The notes: a model not told the origin generated them from the sequence alone. DNA of 64,000 nucleotides from Pseudoalteromonas arabiensis (GCF_001550155.1 NZ_LRUF01000008.1:62001-126000), one strand, 5' to 3'. Positions 25,423 to 35,134 are shown, numbered from the stretch's first letter. Numbers and translations are program-made.

Positions 25423-27576
25423 ATGTTAAAGAAAATAATCTTACTCGTCGGCGTCTTGGTTGCCGTTACTGCATTTTTCTATTTCGATTTACATCAGTTA
25501 TTAACACTGAATGGCTTAAAAGGTTCGATGGATCAATTTAGTCAGTGGCGTGAACAATCACCACTATTAGTGATAGGCGTGTTTTTTTTACTTTATGTTG
25601 TCGTTACTGCACTGTCACTGCCAGGTGCAACAATTTTAACGCTGGCAGCGGGTGCGTTATTCGGCCTCATTGAAGGTCTACTTATCGCTTCATTTGCTTC
25701 AACTGTGGGTGCAACAATCGCATTTTTGGTTTCTCGTTATTTACTGCGTGACGCAATAAAATTGCGTTTCCCAGAGCGCCTTACAGCCATAGATGCAGGT
25801 GTTAAAAAAGAAGGTAGCTTTTATTTATTTACGCTACGTCTTGTACCTATTTTCCCTTTCTTTCTCATTAACCTTTTAATGGGTGTAACGGCGATTAAAG
25901 CTTGGACTTTCTTTTGGGTAAGTCAGCTAGGCATGTTGGCAGGCACGTTTGTCTTTGTAAACGCGGGTACACAACTCGCGCAGATAGAAAGCTTATCTGG
26001 AATCTTATCGTTTAACTTAATTTTGTCTTTTACTCTATTAGGTGTTTTTCCTTTTATAGCCAAGGCGTTATTAAATACCATCAAAAAGCGCAGAATCTAT
26101 AAGAACTTTTCAAAACCAAAGCAATTTGATCGCAACATGATTGTCATAGGTGCCGGTGCCGGCGGATTAGTAACCAGTTATATTGCAGCTGCCGTAAAAG
26201 CAAAAGTGACATTGATTGAAGCAGGTGAAATGGGTGGTGACTGCTTAAACTACGGATGTGTGCCCAGTAAAGCGATTATAAAAAGCGCTAAAATTGTTGA
26301 ACAATTTCAACAAGCTGACAAGTATGGCTTAGAAAAAAGCAGTGCCACCTTTTCATTCAAAAAGGTGATGGCTCGAGTACACCAAGTTATTGCCGATATT
26401 GCTCCTCACGACAGTGTTGAAAGATACACTAAACTGGGCGTTGAAGTTATTAAAGGTTATGGCAAATTAATTGATCCATGGACGGTTGAAATTGCTTTAA
26501 GCACAGGTGGTACACAAACTCTTAGTGCACGAACAATTGTGATTGCTACGGGTGCTCGTCCGTTTGTTCCACCTTTACCAGGCTTGGAAGAGGCAGGTTA
26601 TGTCACCAGTGATACGCTTTGGAGTAAATTTGCTCAGTTAGATGAGCCGCCCAAAAAGCTCGTTGTTTTAGGCGGTGGGCCAATTGGTTCAGAGCTTGCG
26701 CAGAGCTTCGCTCGACTTGGTTCGCAGGTCACACAAGTAGAAATGGCTGAGCGGATCATGATAAAAGAAGATTTAGAAGTCTCTAAATTTGCTACTCAAG
26801 CACTGAAAAGCAGTGGCGTTAATGTATTAACCAACCACCAAGCACTTCGTTGCGAAGTTCGTAACAACAAAAAATACTTGGTTGTTCAGCATCAAGAGAA
26901 AGAGTTCGACATTGAGTACGATGAGTTACTATGCGCTGTGGGTCGAAGTGCTCGCTTAACAGGTTACGGCCTTGAAGAGTTAGGCATTGAAACCAACCGC
27001 ACTATTCAAACCAATGACTATCTCGAGACCCTTTACCCTAATATTTTTGCCGCGGGTGATATTGTTGGTCCATATCAGTTTACCCATGTTGCTGCGCATC
27101 AAGGTTGGTATGCCGCGGTTAATGGTTTATTTGGCCACTTTAAAAAGTTCAAGGTCAATTATCGTGTTATCCCTTGGACGACATTTATCGACCCTGAAGT
27201 CGCCCGTGTTGGGCTCAATGAACAAGATGCAATATCACAAAATCTAGACTACGAAGTAACTCGTTTTGAGTTTGCAGAGTTAGACCGTGCCATCACAGAA
27301 AGCGCAACGAATGGTTTCATCAAAGTACTTACACCTAAAGGTAAAGATAAAATTCTAGGCGTCACTATTGTTTCTGCGCATGCGGGTGACTTAATTGCTG
27401 AATTTGTCCTCGCTATGAAACATGGTCTAGGCCTGAATAAGATACTTGGCACTATTCACAGCTACCCAACGTGGGCTGAAGGAAATAAATATATCGCAGG
27501 CGAATGGAAACGTGCCCACGCACCCGAAAAAGTACTCAACTTACTTGAAAAGTATCACACTTGGCGAAGAGGTTAA
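25423..27576 (+). CDS. Fusion of a VTT (TVP38/DedA-like) membrane domain and an FAD-dependent disulfide oxidoreductase
   Basis: A 717-residue protein. Residues about 1-220 are hydrophobic and carry the VTT pattern (GATILTLAAGALFG, FYLFTLRLVPIFPFFLINLL). From about 235 a complete class I pyridine-nucleotide-disulfide oxidoreductase follows: FAD motif GAGAGG, redox cysteines C274 and C279 in GGDCLNYGCVPSK, NAD(P) motif GGGPIGSELAQ, second FAD motif NIFAAGDI, and a dimerisation domain with the HSYPTW segment typical of mercuric-reductase relatives (a conserved HP... pair is replaced). It would use NAD(P)H to reduce a disulfide, quinone or metal at the inner membrane. Such fusions are known, but the substrate is not. 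Confidence 0.85.
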   Translation: MLKKIILLVGVLVAVTAFFYFDLHQLLTLNGLKGSMDQFSQWREQSPLLVIGVFFLLYVVVTALSLPGATILTLAAGALFGLIEGLLIASFASTVGATIAFLVSRYLLRDAIKLRFPERLTAIDAGVKKEGSFYLFTLRLVPIFPFFLINLLMGVTAIKAWTFFWVSQLGMLAGTFVFVNAGTQLAQIESLSGILSFNLILSFTLLGVFPFIAKALLNTIKKRRIYKNFSKPKQFDRNMIVIGAGAGGLVTSYIAAAVKAKVTLIEAGEMGGDCLNYGCVPSKAIIKSAKIVEQFQQADKYGLEKSSATFSFKKVMARVHQVIADIAPHDSVERYTKLGVEVIKGYGKLIDPWTVEIALSTGGTQTLSARTIVIATGARPFVPPLPGLEEAGYVTSDTLWSKFAQLDEPPKKLVVLGGGPIGSELAQSFARLGSQVTQVEMAERIMIKEDLEVSKFATQALKSSGVNVLTNHQALRCEVRNNKKYLVVQHQEKEFDIEYDELLCAVGRSARLTGYGLEELGIETNRTIQTNDYLETLYPNIFAAGDIVGPYQFTHVAAHQGWYAAVNGLFGHFKKFKVNYRVIPWTTFIDPEVARVGLNEQDAISQNLDYEVTRFEFAELDRAITESATNGFIKVLTPKGKDKILGVTIVSAHAGDLIAEFVLAMKHGLGLNKILGTIHSYPTWAEGNKYIAGEWKRAHAPEKVLNLLEKYHTWRRG

Positions 27577-27577
27577 T

Positions 27578-28402
27578 ATGCTGAAATTTATACGCTTTAT
27601 TGGTTTTTTAATTTTACTTACTATGATTAATAGTGCCACAGCGAAGGACAGCCCTGCACAACAAGACGCATCATTACACTCTGCTTGGCAAGCGCTCCTT
27701 ATCAAACATGTCGTTGCAATTAATAACGCTACGAGTACGCAAGTTGATTATGCGGGATTTAAGGCTGATCAATCTCAATTGCGCAGCTACTTAAGTGCGC
27801 TTTCTCAAGTAAGCCAAGCAGAATTTAACGCATGGCCAAAGTCCAAACAGCTGGCCTTTTTAATCAATGCTTATAATGCCTGGACCATTGAGCTTATTTT
27901 AACTCGGTATCCAAAAATTGATTCTATAAAAGAGCTTGGCAGTTTCTTTAGCTCTCCTTGGAGTAAAGAGTTTATCCCTTTGTTAGGTGAAACACGCAGC
28001 TTAGATAACATAGAGCATACTTTAATCAGGGGGAGTGATACGTTTAAAGAACCACGCATACACTTTGCTGTAAATTGTGCCAGCATCGGCTGCCCTGCTC
28101 TGCGTGGTGAAGCCTATATCGCTACTCACTTAGATGCACAGCTAGAAGAGCAAACAACACGTTTTTTAGCAGACACAACGCGCAACTATATAAAAGAAGA
28201 TAAACTTCACTTATCGTCTATTTTTAAATGGTACAAAGAAGACTTTGAGCAAGGGTTTAGGGGTGCCCACTCGCTGAGTGAATTTATATTGCTTTACTCA
28301 GACGCATTAAATTTAACAAATAATCAGATAGCTAAAATAAAAGCAAACAAAATAGCTATTACATTTTTAGATTACGATTGGGCACTCAATGACACTCAGT
28401 GA
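27578..28402 (+). CDS. DUF547 domain protein, exported
   Basis: About 274 residues from the ATG at 27578, immediately after AGAGGTTAAT; the frame is open further upstream inside the preceding gene, but the signal peptide (MLKFIRFIGFLILLTMINSA) fixes this start. The DUF547 core is evident: FLINAYNAWTIELIL, FKEPRIHFAVNCASIGCPAL, and the later SSIFKWYKEDF. The conserved N-A-Y and C..GCP residues resemble a thiol-enzyme-like site, but no activity is established for the family. The gene begins one base after the previous stop and overlaps the next by 14 bases, so it is in the same operon. Confidence 0.85.
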   Translation: MLKFIRFIGFLILLTMINSATAKDSPAQQDASLHSAWQALLIKHVVAINNATSTQVDYAGFKADQSQLRSYLSALSQVSQAEFNAWPKSKQLAFLINAYNAWTIELILTRYPKIDSIKELGSFFSSPWSKEFIPLLGETRSLDNIEHTLIRGSDTFKEPRIHFAVNCASIGCPALRGEAYIATHLDAQLEEQTTRFLADTTRNYIKEDKLHLSSIFKWYKEDFEQGFRGAHSLSEFILLYSDALNLTNNQIAKIKANKIAITFLDYDWALNDTQ

Positions 28403-29627
28403 TTTCCCTACATTAATTCGTTTTTTATTATTTTTGGCAAGCATGGCTTATTCGGTTTTAAGCCATGCTCAAAGCTGGCAAAAAACAGTAAATGAAGGGG
28501 TAAATAACCCTGTTTACTTTCATGCTTGGGGTGGTGATGCACAGATTAATAGCTACATTCAGTGGCTTGGTGAGCAGGTTAAACAGCAGTACAACATTGA
28601 CTTAGTTCACATTAAACTTGCAGACACCAGTGAAGCGGTAAGCCGAGTGCTTGCAGAAAAGTCAGCCGGTAACCACACGCAAGGTAAAGTAGATCTTATA
28701 TGGATTAATGGTGCTAATTTTGCTGCTATGAGTAAACACGGGCTATTAAAAGCAGATTGGGCAACTAAACTTCCCAATTTCTACTTAACAAATCCGGCAA
28801 AAAATCCTGCTGTGACTCACGATTTTGGATTACCTACGCAAGGTATGGAATCACCTTGGGGGCAAGCCTCACTAACGTTTTATTATGATAGTAAAACCGT
28901 TATTCATCCCCCTAAAAACCTAAAACAGCTTTTAGACTGGAGTACAAAAAATAAAGGTCGCTTTACGTATTCGAAACCACCGGACTTTATCGGGATGAGT
29001 TTTTTAAAATATGCGCTTATTAACTTAACAGCGACAGAGCAACGCAGCTTACTTTATCAACCTGCCACTGAAAAAAGTGCAGCACAGTTATTGCCCGCTT
29101 TATGGCAATACTTAGACGAATTACACCCAACCTTATGGCGGAAAGGTACTTTTTTTGTACAAAACAGCGCGGCATTAAAGCGTTTGGTAAGCGATATGGA
29201 GCTTAGCTTATCACTCACATTTTCAGCCGCAGAAATACCAGCCGCTGTTGAACGATATGATTTACCCCTCGCTACTAGAAGTTACGCAATGCATGACGGC
29301 AGCTTAAGTAACACACACTTTGTAGCTATTGCGTATAACGCAAGCCACAGCGAAAGCGCAAAATTAGTCGCCAATTTTATGTTAAGTGTGAAAGCACAAG
29401 CCCAAAAACAACAACCCGCTAACTGGGGAGACAACACGGTGCTTGATTTATCTTTGCTCTCGCAAGATCAAGTAGCACTTTTCAGTCAACAAGCCCTCCA
29501 CCCAAGTAGCTTAGCTACAAACAATCAAAGTCCAGCATTAGCTGAGCCACATCCAAGTTGGAGCACATTAATAAACCAACAATGGCAATTACGCTATGGC
29601 TCTTATAAACGCGGTACAGTAAAGTAA
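28389..29627 (+). CDS. ynjB: ABC transporter substrate-binding protein, YnjB family
   Basis: A 412-residue periplasmic protein with a signal peptide (ending SHAQ). It matches the YnjB family: VYFHAWGGDAQINSYIQWLG near residue 40, then VDLIWINGANFAAM, FGLPTQGMESPWGQASLTFY, and a C-terminal TLINQQWQLRYG. It would capture a periplasmic solute for the YnjC permease. In E. coli the YnjBCD substrate is not established; a thiamine- or sulfur-related role has been suggested from neighbours. Its start overlaps the DUF547 gene by 14 bases and its stop overlaps the permease start by one base, so translation is coupled. Confidence 0.85.
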   Translation: MTLSDFPTLIRFLLFLASMAYSVLSHAQSWQKTVNEGVNNPVYFHAWGGDAQINSYIQWLGEQVKQQYNIDLVHIKLADTSEAVSRVLAEKSAGNHTQGKVDLIWINGANFAAMSKHGLLKADWATKLPNFYLTNPAKNPAVTHDFGLPTQGMESPWGQASLTFYYDSKTVIHPPKNLKQLLDWSTKNKGRFTYSKPPDFIGMSFLKYALINLTATEQRSLLYQPATEKSAAQLLPALWQYLDELHPTLWRKGTFFVQNSAALKRLVSDMELSLSLTFSAAEIPAAVERYDLPLATRSYAMHDGSLSNTHFVAIAYNASHSESAKLVANFMLSVKAQAQKQQPANWGDNTVLDLSLLSQDQVALFSQQALHPSSLATNNQSPALAEPHPSWSTLINQQWQLRYGSYKRGTVK

Positions 29628-31339
29628 TGATTAAAACTCATGACACATTCACGCGCTTAATTAAGCTTAGCCCAACACTCTTGGTCGCCTTATTAGTTAT
29701 ACCTGTTATAGGGGGATTAATCGGTGTGTTATTACCTGCTTTTGGTTACCTTCCAGCTTTGGGCATGAAAGAATTCTCTTTGCAGGGTTTTAATGCCTTG
29801 ATACAAACTGATGGTTTTAGTCATATGGTATTCCTCAGTGCCAGCAGCGCACTGATTAGTACATTATTGGCACTTACAATGACCATATTGATTCTCGCTT
29901 GCTTTTTTAACAGCCCATGGCTGAAACGAATTCAACGCTTATTAGGCCCTATTTTAGTTATACCTCATGCCGCAGCGGCTATTGCGATTAGCTTTTTAAT
30001 CACCCCTTCGGGTTTTATTTCACGGCTATTTTCTCCTTGGTTAACTGGTTGGGAATTACCGCCAGACTGGCTACTCCCTCATGATATATTGGGGGTAAGC
30101 ATGATTTTGGGGCTTACGCTAAAAGAGCTCCCCTTTTTATTGTTGATGGCCTTAGCTGCATTTGCTCAAGCTGATTTAGGTGCAAAGTTGCGCGCTCAAC
30201 ATAAAGTTGCCATGAGCTTTGGCTACTGCCCTATGACTGCATTTTTTAAAGTAGTACTGCCTAATTTATACACTTATATTCGCCTTCCTGTTTTGGCTGT
30301 GTTGGCCTATGCCAGTGCCAGTGTTGAGATCCCATTAATTTTAGGCCCTAATGCACCGCCAACTCTCTCTGTTGCTATCATTAACTGGTTTAACGACATT
30401 GATTTAACGCTACGTATTAAAGCCTCGGCTGGCGCAATTGCTCAACTTATGCTCACCGCCACTTTACTAATAACTTGGTGGCTGTTAGAAATAATAGTGA
30501 AGCGCGTGTTTTATTTTTATGTGACTAACAGAAAGCGTGACTATGCAGGTAATGCGATTATGCACCTAACTCGCATCGTGACGGTTATGTTAGTCGCGAG
30601 TATTTTATTATCTTTACTTGGCTTAGTGCTTTGGTCATTTGCTGGGTTTTGGCGCTTCCCTGCATTTTTGCCTGATCAACTTGTATTAATCCACTGGCAA
30701 AATGCGCTAACAAATATACAGCCTGCACTGTTAAATTCGTTATACATTGGCTTTGCTGCCAGTGCGATTGCGATCATTCTTGTACTCGTAACATTAGAAG
30801 CTGAGCAACAACGTGCCTACGCACTATCTCACCTCAGCAGCTTTATAATTTATCTCCCTTTACTTGTTCCTAGCGTTGCATTTTTATTTGGTTTAGTTTG
30901 GTTGCAGGAGCAAATAAGCAGTCATCATGCCTATATAAACGTTATCTTTAGCCATCTACTATTTGTACTTCCTTATGTTTTTTTGTCACTGGCAAGTAGC
31001 TACAGATGCTTTGACTCCCGCTTTTCAATTTTGGCAGCAAGCTTGGGAAAATCTCCGGCTAAGGTATTTTGGCAAGTAAAATTACCCATGCTAGTTACCC
31101 CAATATGCATCGCCTTTGCATTAGGCTTAGCAATTAGTTTTAGTCAGTATTTACCAACGCTACTCAATGGCGCTGGGCAAATAAATACAATTACTACAGA
31201 AGCTGTGGTGCTTGCCAGTGGCGCAAGTCGGCGTACCAGCTCAGTGTACGCACTCATACAAATGTTACTACCAGCTCTAGCATTTGTTCTTGCTTGGCTT
31301 ACTCCTAAGCTGGTCTATAAATATCAAAACAAGGCTTAA
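29627..31339 (+). CDS. ynjC: ABC transporter permease, YnjC family (two fused permease domains)
   Basis: A 570-residue inner-membrane protein with about twelve hydrophobic segments in two homologous halves, as in YnjC and other double-length permeases such as ThiP. Each half has an EAA-type loop: MSFGYCPMTAFFKVVLPNL around residue 200 and AASLGKSPAKVFWQVKLPML around residue 475. It would form the whole channel for the solute bound by YnjB, energised by YnjD. Start and stop are tightly coupled to both neighbours (1-base overlap upstream, 1-base gap downstream). Confidence 0.88.
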   Translation: MIKTHDTFTRLIKLSPTLLVALLVIPVIGGLIGVLLPAFGYLPALGMKEFSLQGFNALIQTDGFSHMVFLSASSALISTLLALTMTILILACFFNSPWLKRIQRLLGPILVIPHAAAAIAISFLITPSGFISRLFSPWLTGWELPPDWLLPHDILGVSMILGLTLKELPFLLLMALAAFAQADLGAKLRAQHKVAMSFGYCPMTAFFKVVLPNLYTYIRLPVLAVLAYASASVEIPLILGPNAPPTLSVAIINWFNDIDLTLRIKASAGAIAQLMLTATLLITWWLLEIIVKRVFYFYVTNRKRDYAGNAIMHLTRIVTVMLVASILLSLLGLVLWSFAGFWRFPAFLPDQLVLIHWQNALTNIQPALLNSLYIGFAASAIAIILVLVTLEAEQQRAYALSHLSSFIIYLPLLVPSVAFLFGLVWLQEQISSHHAYINVIFSHLLFVLPYVFLSLASSYRCFDSRFSILAASLGKSPAKVFWQVKLPMLVTPICIAFALGLAISFSQYLPTLLNGAGQINTITTEAVVLASGASRRTSSVYALIQMLLPALAFVLAWLTPKLVYKYQNKA

Positions 31340-31340
31340 T

Positions 31341-31991
31341 ATGTATTCCTCATTAGATATTAAAGAACTCACAATTTGGCGTAATAAAACAGCACTGCTG
31401 TCACTTAATGAATCTATTCAAGGTGGTGAGATCCTAAGCATTATGGGGCCATCAGGGAGTGGAAAGTCCACCTTGCTTAATTGGCTAACAGGTATGCTAC
31501 CACCAACGTTTACTGCCCACGGTAATCTCTACTTAAACCAACAAAATATTACCCATACTCCCTGTCATTTGCGTCACATTGGCTTACTCTATCAAGACCC
31601 ATTACTCTTTCCTCATTTGTCTGTTGAGGGCAATATTGCATTTGCTATGCCTAAGTTAAGCAAAAAGAAAGACCTTGAAAACGTGAGTCTTGCCTTAGAA
31701 AAAGTTGGCTTAGGCGGGTTAGAAAAACGCTCTCCAGCAAGCTTATCTGGCGGACAACAAGCTCGTGTGGCACTCCTGCGTGTTTTATTAAGTAAACCAA
31801 AAGCCATCCTTCTTGATGAACCCTTCAGTAAACTAGATAGTGAGCTTCGCCAAGAAGTTCGTGACATTGTTTTTAAACAAATCAGAGCACATCAATTACC
31901 CGCTATCATGGTCACGCATGATCACAGTGATGCCATAGCTGCCAGAGGAAATATTATTAACTTAGCAACTTTGGAAAAACGCTATGCTTGA
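31341..31991 (+). CDS. ynjD: ABC transporter ATP-binding protein, YnjD family
   Basis: About 216 residues from the ATG at 31341; earlier in-frame starts lie inside ynjC. It carries Walker A GPSGSGKST near residue 36, signature LSGGQQARVALLR, Walker B AILLDEPFSKLD and the H-loop VTHDHSDA. All sites are intact, so it should hydrolyse ATP to drive the YnjBC importer. It starts one base after ynjC and overlaps the next gene by 8 bases. Confidence 0.9.
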   Translation: MYSSLDIKELTIWRNKTALLSLNESIQGGEILSIMGPSGSGKSTLLNWLTGMLPPTFTAHGNLYLNQQNITHTPCHLRHIGLLYQDPLLFPHLSVEGNIAFAMPKLSKKKDLENVSLALEKVGLGGLEKRSPASLSGGQQARVALLRVLLSKPKAILLDEPFSKLDSELRQEVRDIVFKQIRAHQLPAIMVTHDHSDAIAARGNIINLATLEKRYA

Positions 31992-32616
31992 TAGATACAT
32001 TACACCCGTCATAAAACCGCTACTAATGCCGATTGTTACGCAATTGGATAAACGAGGCGTAACGGCTGATCAACTCACTTTAACTGGATTCATTCTAGGC
32101 CTACTTGCCGTTCCTTTTATTGCCTTTAAATTATGGAATTTGGCACTCGCTGCTATCATTTTAAACCGTATATTTGATGGTTTGGATGGCGCACTGGCCC
32201 GATATAGCAATACCAGCTCAAGTTCTGGTGGTTTTTTAGATATTACTCTCGACTTTTTATTTTACGCCGCGATCCCTTTCGGTTTTATCTTGGCTGACCC
32301 ACAACAAAATGCGATTGCTGGCGCAATTTTACTAGTGAGTTTTATTGGCACAGGATCAAGCTTTCTTGCCTTTGCAGTTGCTGCTGAGAAGTTTCAGCTA
32401 GAGAAGCCTCAATTCAAAAATAAAAGCTTTTACTATCTGAATGGGTTAACCGAAGGGAGTGAAACCATCGCTTTGTTTATAGCATTGTGTTTATGGCCTA
32501 GCAGCTTTCCTGTGTTAGCGAGCCTATTTGCTGTTGCATGCACTATCACTATCATCACGCGCATCTATGGTGGTTACTTCACCCTAAAGCAACAAGAGCT
32601 AAACAATGACGAATGA
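31984..32616 (+). CDS. ynjF: CDP-alcohol phosphatidyltransferase family protein, YnjF-like
   Basis: A 210-residue membrane protein with about six hydrophobic segments. The complete CDP-alcohol phosphotransferase motif is present: DGLDGALARY, then about eight residues, then GGFLDITLD (pattern D-G-x2-A-R-x8-G-x3-D-x3-D). It should condense a CDP-activated lipid with an alcohol, releasing CMP. The acceptor is unknown; YnjF in E. coli is likewise uncharacterised and stands beside ynjBCD. It overlaps both neighbours, so the lipid enzyme is firmly part of the operon. Confidence 0.88.
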   Translation: MLDRYITPVIKPLLMPIVTQLDKRGVTADQLTLTGFILGLLAVPFIAFKLWNLALAAIILNRIFDGLDGALARYSNTSSSSGGFLDITLDFLFYAAIPFGFILADPQQNAIAGAILLVSFIGTGSSFLAFAVAAEKFQLEKPQFKNKSFYYLNGLTEGSETIALFIALCLWPSSFPVLASLFAVACTITIITRIYGGYFTLKQQELNNDE

Positions 32617-33391
32617 GCTATATTGGCGAGTCGGCTGCTTTCTCAGCATATTAATCATCATGATGTTACTTGAATGGAAAAAACCTGCAAGATTATCGCC
32701 TATTACAGCAAGGTATCGCTGGTTTGGTAATTTTTCATTGGTCATTGTATCTTCTATCATTGCACGTTTAGCGGTGCCGGTGAGTCTTACTACCCTCGCT
32801 GATTTTAATCACCAGCAAGCACTAGGGTTATTTAACTATTTAGAGCTGTCACTGTGGGTAAGTATTCCACTAAGTTTATTAATACTAGATATGCTGATTT
32901 ACTGGCAGCATCGTTTATTTCATCGAGTCCCATTACTTTGGCGGCTCCATAAAGTGCATCATGCTGATTGCCACGTTGATGCCAGTACGGGATTACGCTT
33001 TCATCCAATAGAAATTGCCCTAAGTATTCTTGTTAAACTCATCGCTATAACAGTGCTTGGTGTTCCAGCGGTTGCCGTACTTATCTTTGAAGTTGCGCTC
33101 AATGGTTTTGCGCTATTCAATCATGCAAATATCTGTTTATCTGAAAAGCTAGAAAAAGCCCTGCGCCTATTTATTATTACCCAGAAACTGCATCGCATTC
33201 ACCATAGTACACACATCCATGAAACCAACAGTAATTACGGATTTAGCCTAGTTTGGTGGGATAAGTTATTTTTAAGTTATCGAAACGTGGCAATAAAAGG
33301 CGATGATTTACAAGACATTGGCCTGAGCCAATATAAAGCCACTAAGCAGAATACATCTTTAGCCACACTCCTAAGCATGCCGTTCAAATAA
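32606..33391 (+). CDS. Fatty-acid hydroxylase/sterol-desaturase family membrane enzyme
   Basis: A 261-residue protein with several membrane segments and the histidine clusters of the di-iron family: HRLFH, HKVHHAD and HRIHHSTHIH, with FHPIE between the second and third. These ligate two iron atoms used with oxygen to hydroxylate or desaturate an alkyl chain, alcohol or lipid. It is the last gene of the operon, overlapping ynjF by 11 bases, and a bidirectional terminator follows. With ynjF it suggests that a lipid is built or modified in connection with the transported solute. Confidence 0.85.
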   Translation: MTNELYWRVGCFLSILIIMMLLEWKKPARLSPITARYRWFGNFSLVIVSSIIARLAVPVSLTTLADFNHQQALGLFNYLELSLWVSIPLSLLILDMLIYWQHRLFHRVPLLWRLHKVHHADCHVDASTGLRFHPIEIALSILVKLIAITVLGVPAVAVLIFEVALNGFALFNHANICLSEKLEKALRLFIITQKLHRIHHSTHIHETNSNYGFSLVWWDKLFLSYRNVAIKGDDLQDIGLSQYKATKQNTSLATLLSMPFK

Positions 33392-33400
33392 CTCATTAAA

Positions 33401-33423
33401 AACGCCACTACTGAGTGGCGTTT
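33401..33423 (+). terminator. Bidirectional terminator between the operon and the aldehyde dehydrogenase gene
   Basis: AACGCCACT and AGTGGCGTT form a perfect 9-bp stem with loop ACTG. An A-run on the left and T on the right allow use from both strands. Confidence 0.8.
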
Positions 33424-33453
33424 GGTTAGCTTCGACAACAATAAGCAAGGGAT

Positions 33454-34974
33454 TTAAAAGAAGCCTAACGGGTTTTCGCTGTAACTAACTAATAGATTTT
33501 TCGTTTGTTGGTAATGATCAAGGGCAAGTTTATGTGTTTCGCGACCAATACCTGACTTTTTATAACCACCGAATGCAGCATGAGCTGGATACATGTGGTA
33601 GCAGTTTGTCCAAACACGACCGGCTTCAATCTTACGACCAAAATGATAAGCACGGTTCATGTTCCGGCTCCATACACCGGCGCCTAAACCAAACTCTGAG
33701 CTATTAGCCAGCGCTAAGGCTTCATCTTCATCTTTAAACGTCGACATTGAAATGACAGGACCAAAAATTTCTTCTTGGAATACACGCATATCGTTAGTGC
33801 CTTTTAATAGCGTTGGTTGAATGTAATAGCCACCATTAAACTCATCCGACAGTTGTTCTACTTCACCACCAGCTAGCACTTCGGCCCCTTCTTTTTTACC
33901 GATTTCAATGTAACTTAAAATTTTATCAAATTGAGCTTGCGATGCTTGTGCGCCCACCATGGTTTCGGTATCAAGTGGGTTACCACGCTTAATTTGTAAA
34001 GTACGGGCAAGTACGCGCTCTATAAACTGCTCATAAATATCCTCTTGAATAAATAAACGCGATGGACACGTACACACTTCACCTTGGTTAAAGTACGCAA
34101 GTACCGCTCCTTCAACCGCTTTACTTAAGAACTCATCATCTTTTTCCATCACATCGTTAAAGAAAATATTTGGCGATTTACCACCTAATTCTACAGTTGA
34201 TGGAATAATATTATCAGCAGCACACTTTAAGATATGCGACCCCACAGGCGTTGAACCTGTAAAGGCAATTTTTGCAATACGTGGACTTGTTGCAAGTGCT
34301 TCACCTGCCTCTTTACCATACCCGTTTACTATATTTAGTACACCCGCAGGTAATAAATCGCCGATCACTTCGAGCAACACTAAAATTGACGCGGGCGTTT
34401 GCTCAGCCGGTTTTAAAACCACACAATTCCCCGCTGCAAGGGCTGGAGCAAGCTTCCACGCAGCCATTAACAATGGAAAGTTCCAAGGAATAATTTGCCC
34501 CACTACACCCAGTGGTTCGTGAAAATGATACGCCACTGTGGTTTCATCTATTTCACCAATTGATCCCTCTTGTGCACGGATACAGCCTGCAAAATAACGA
34601 AAGTGATCAGCCGCTAATGGCACATCTGCGGCGAGTGTTTCACGTATTGCTTTACCGTTGTCCCAGGTTTCTGCCACTGCAAGCATCTCTAAATTTTGTT
34701 CAATTCGGTCGGCTATTTTTAATAAGATATTGCTACGTTCTGTGACGGATGTTGTTCCCCATGCGACTTTTGCATCATGGGCTTTATCAAGCGCCAAATC
34801 GATATCTTCTTTTGATGAACGAGGTATTTTACAAAATACCTTGCCGTTCACCGGGCTAATATTTTCAAAGTATTGACCCTTTACTGGAGCGACCCATTGG
34901 CCACCAATGTAATTTTCGTACTGGGCTTTAAAATTGACTTTAGCGCCTTCGCTACCGGGATTTGTATAAATCAT
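33454..34974 (-). CDS. aldB: Aldehyde dehydrogenase, AldB/ExaC-like
   Basis: About 506 residues from the ATG at 34974 (GAGAG upstream); a start six codons earlier is possible. It resembles E. coli AldB almost throughout: [58 protein letters not shown] with the general-base glutamate, and [13 protein letters not shown] with the catalytic cysteine. It should oxidise short-chain aldehydes such as acetaldehyde to acids with NAD(P). It is divergent from an AraC-family gene 160 bases away, the likely activator. No alcohol dehydrogenase gene lies beside it. Confidence 0.92.
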   Translation of the reverse strand: MIYTNPGSEGAKVNFKAQYENYIGGQWVAPVKGQYFENISPVNGKVFCKIPRSSKEDIDLALDKAHDAKVAWGTTSVTERSNILLKIADRIEQNLEMLAVAETWDNGKAIRETLAADVPLAADHFRYFAGCIRAQEGSIGEIDETTVAYHFHEPLGVVGQIIPWNFPLLMAAWKLAPALAAGNCVVLKPAEQTPASILVLLEVIGDLLPAGVLNIVNGYGKEAGEALATSPRIAKIAFTGSTPVGSHILKCAADNIIPSTVELGGKSPNIFFNDVMEKDDEFLSKAVEGAVLAYFNQGEVCTCPSRLFIQEDIYEQFIERVLARTLQIKRGNPLDTETMVGAQASQAQFDKILSYIEIGKKEGAEVLAGGEVEQLSDEFNGGYYIQPTLLKGTNDMRVFQEEIFGPVISMSTFKDEDEALALANSSEFGLGAGVWSRNMNRAYHFGRKIEAGRVWTNCYHMYPAHAAFGGYKKSGIGRETHKLALDHYQQTKNLLVSYSENPLGFF

Positions 34975-35084
34975 AATGTGTTCTCTCTTCAAATTGTTGT
35001 ATTTTATTTAAGCGGTGAGTTATTGTTTGTATAACCGCTAACTATTTACGTTAGCCCAGTTACACAAAAGGCACTTGATTCTCA

Positions 35085-35110
35085 GTCCAGACTTTTTGAC
35101 TATCTGTCCA
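35085..35110. promoter_or_regulatory. Candidate AraC-type half-sites between aldB and its regulator
   Basis: TCAGTCCA and TCTGTCCA share GTCCA at 35085-35089 and 35106-35110, in the same orientation and exactly 21 bp apart. This is two helical turns, the spacing usual for AraC-family half-sites. They lie in the control region between the divergent genes. Confidence 0.35.
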
Positions 35111-35134
35111 TAAATAAGGAATAGTGAGGCAACA

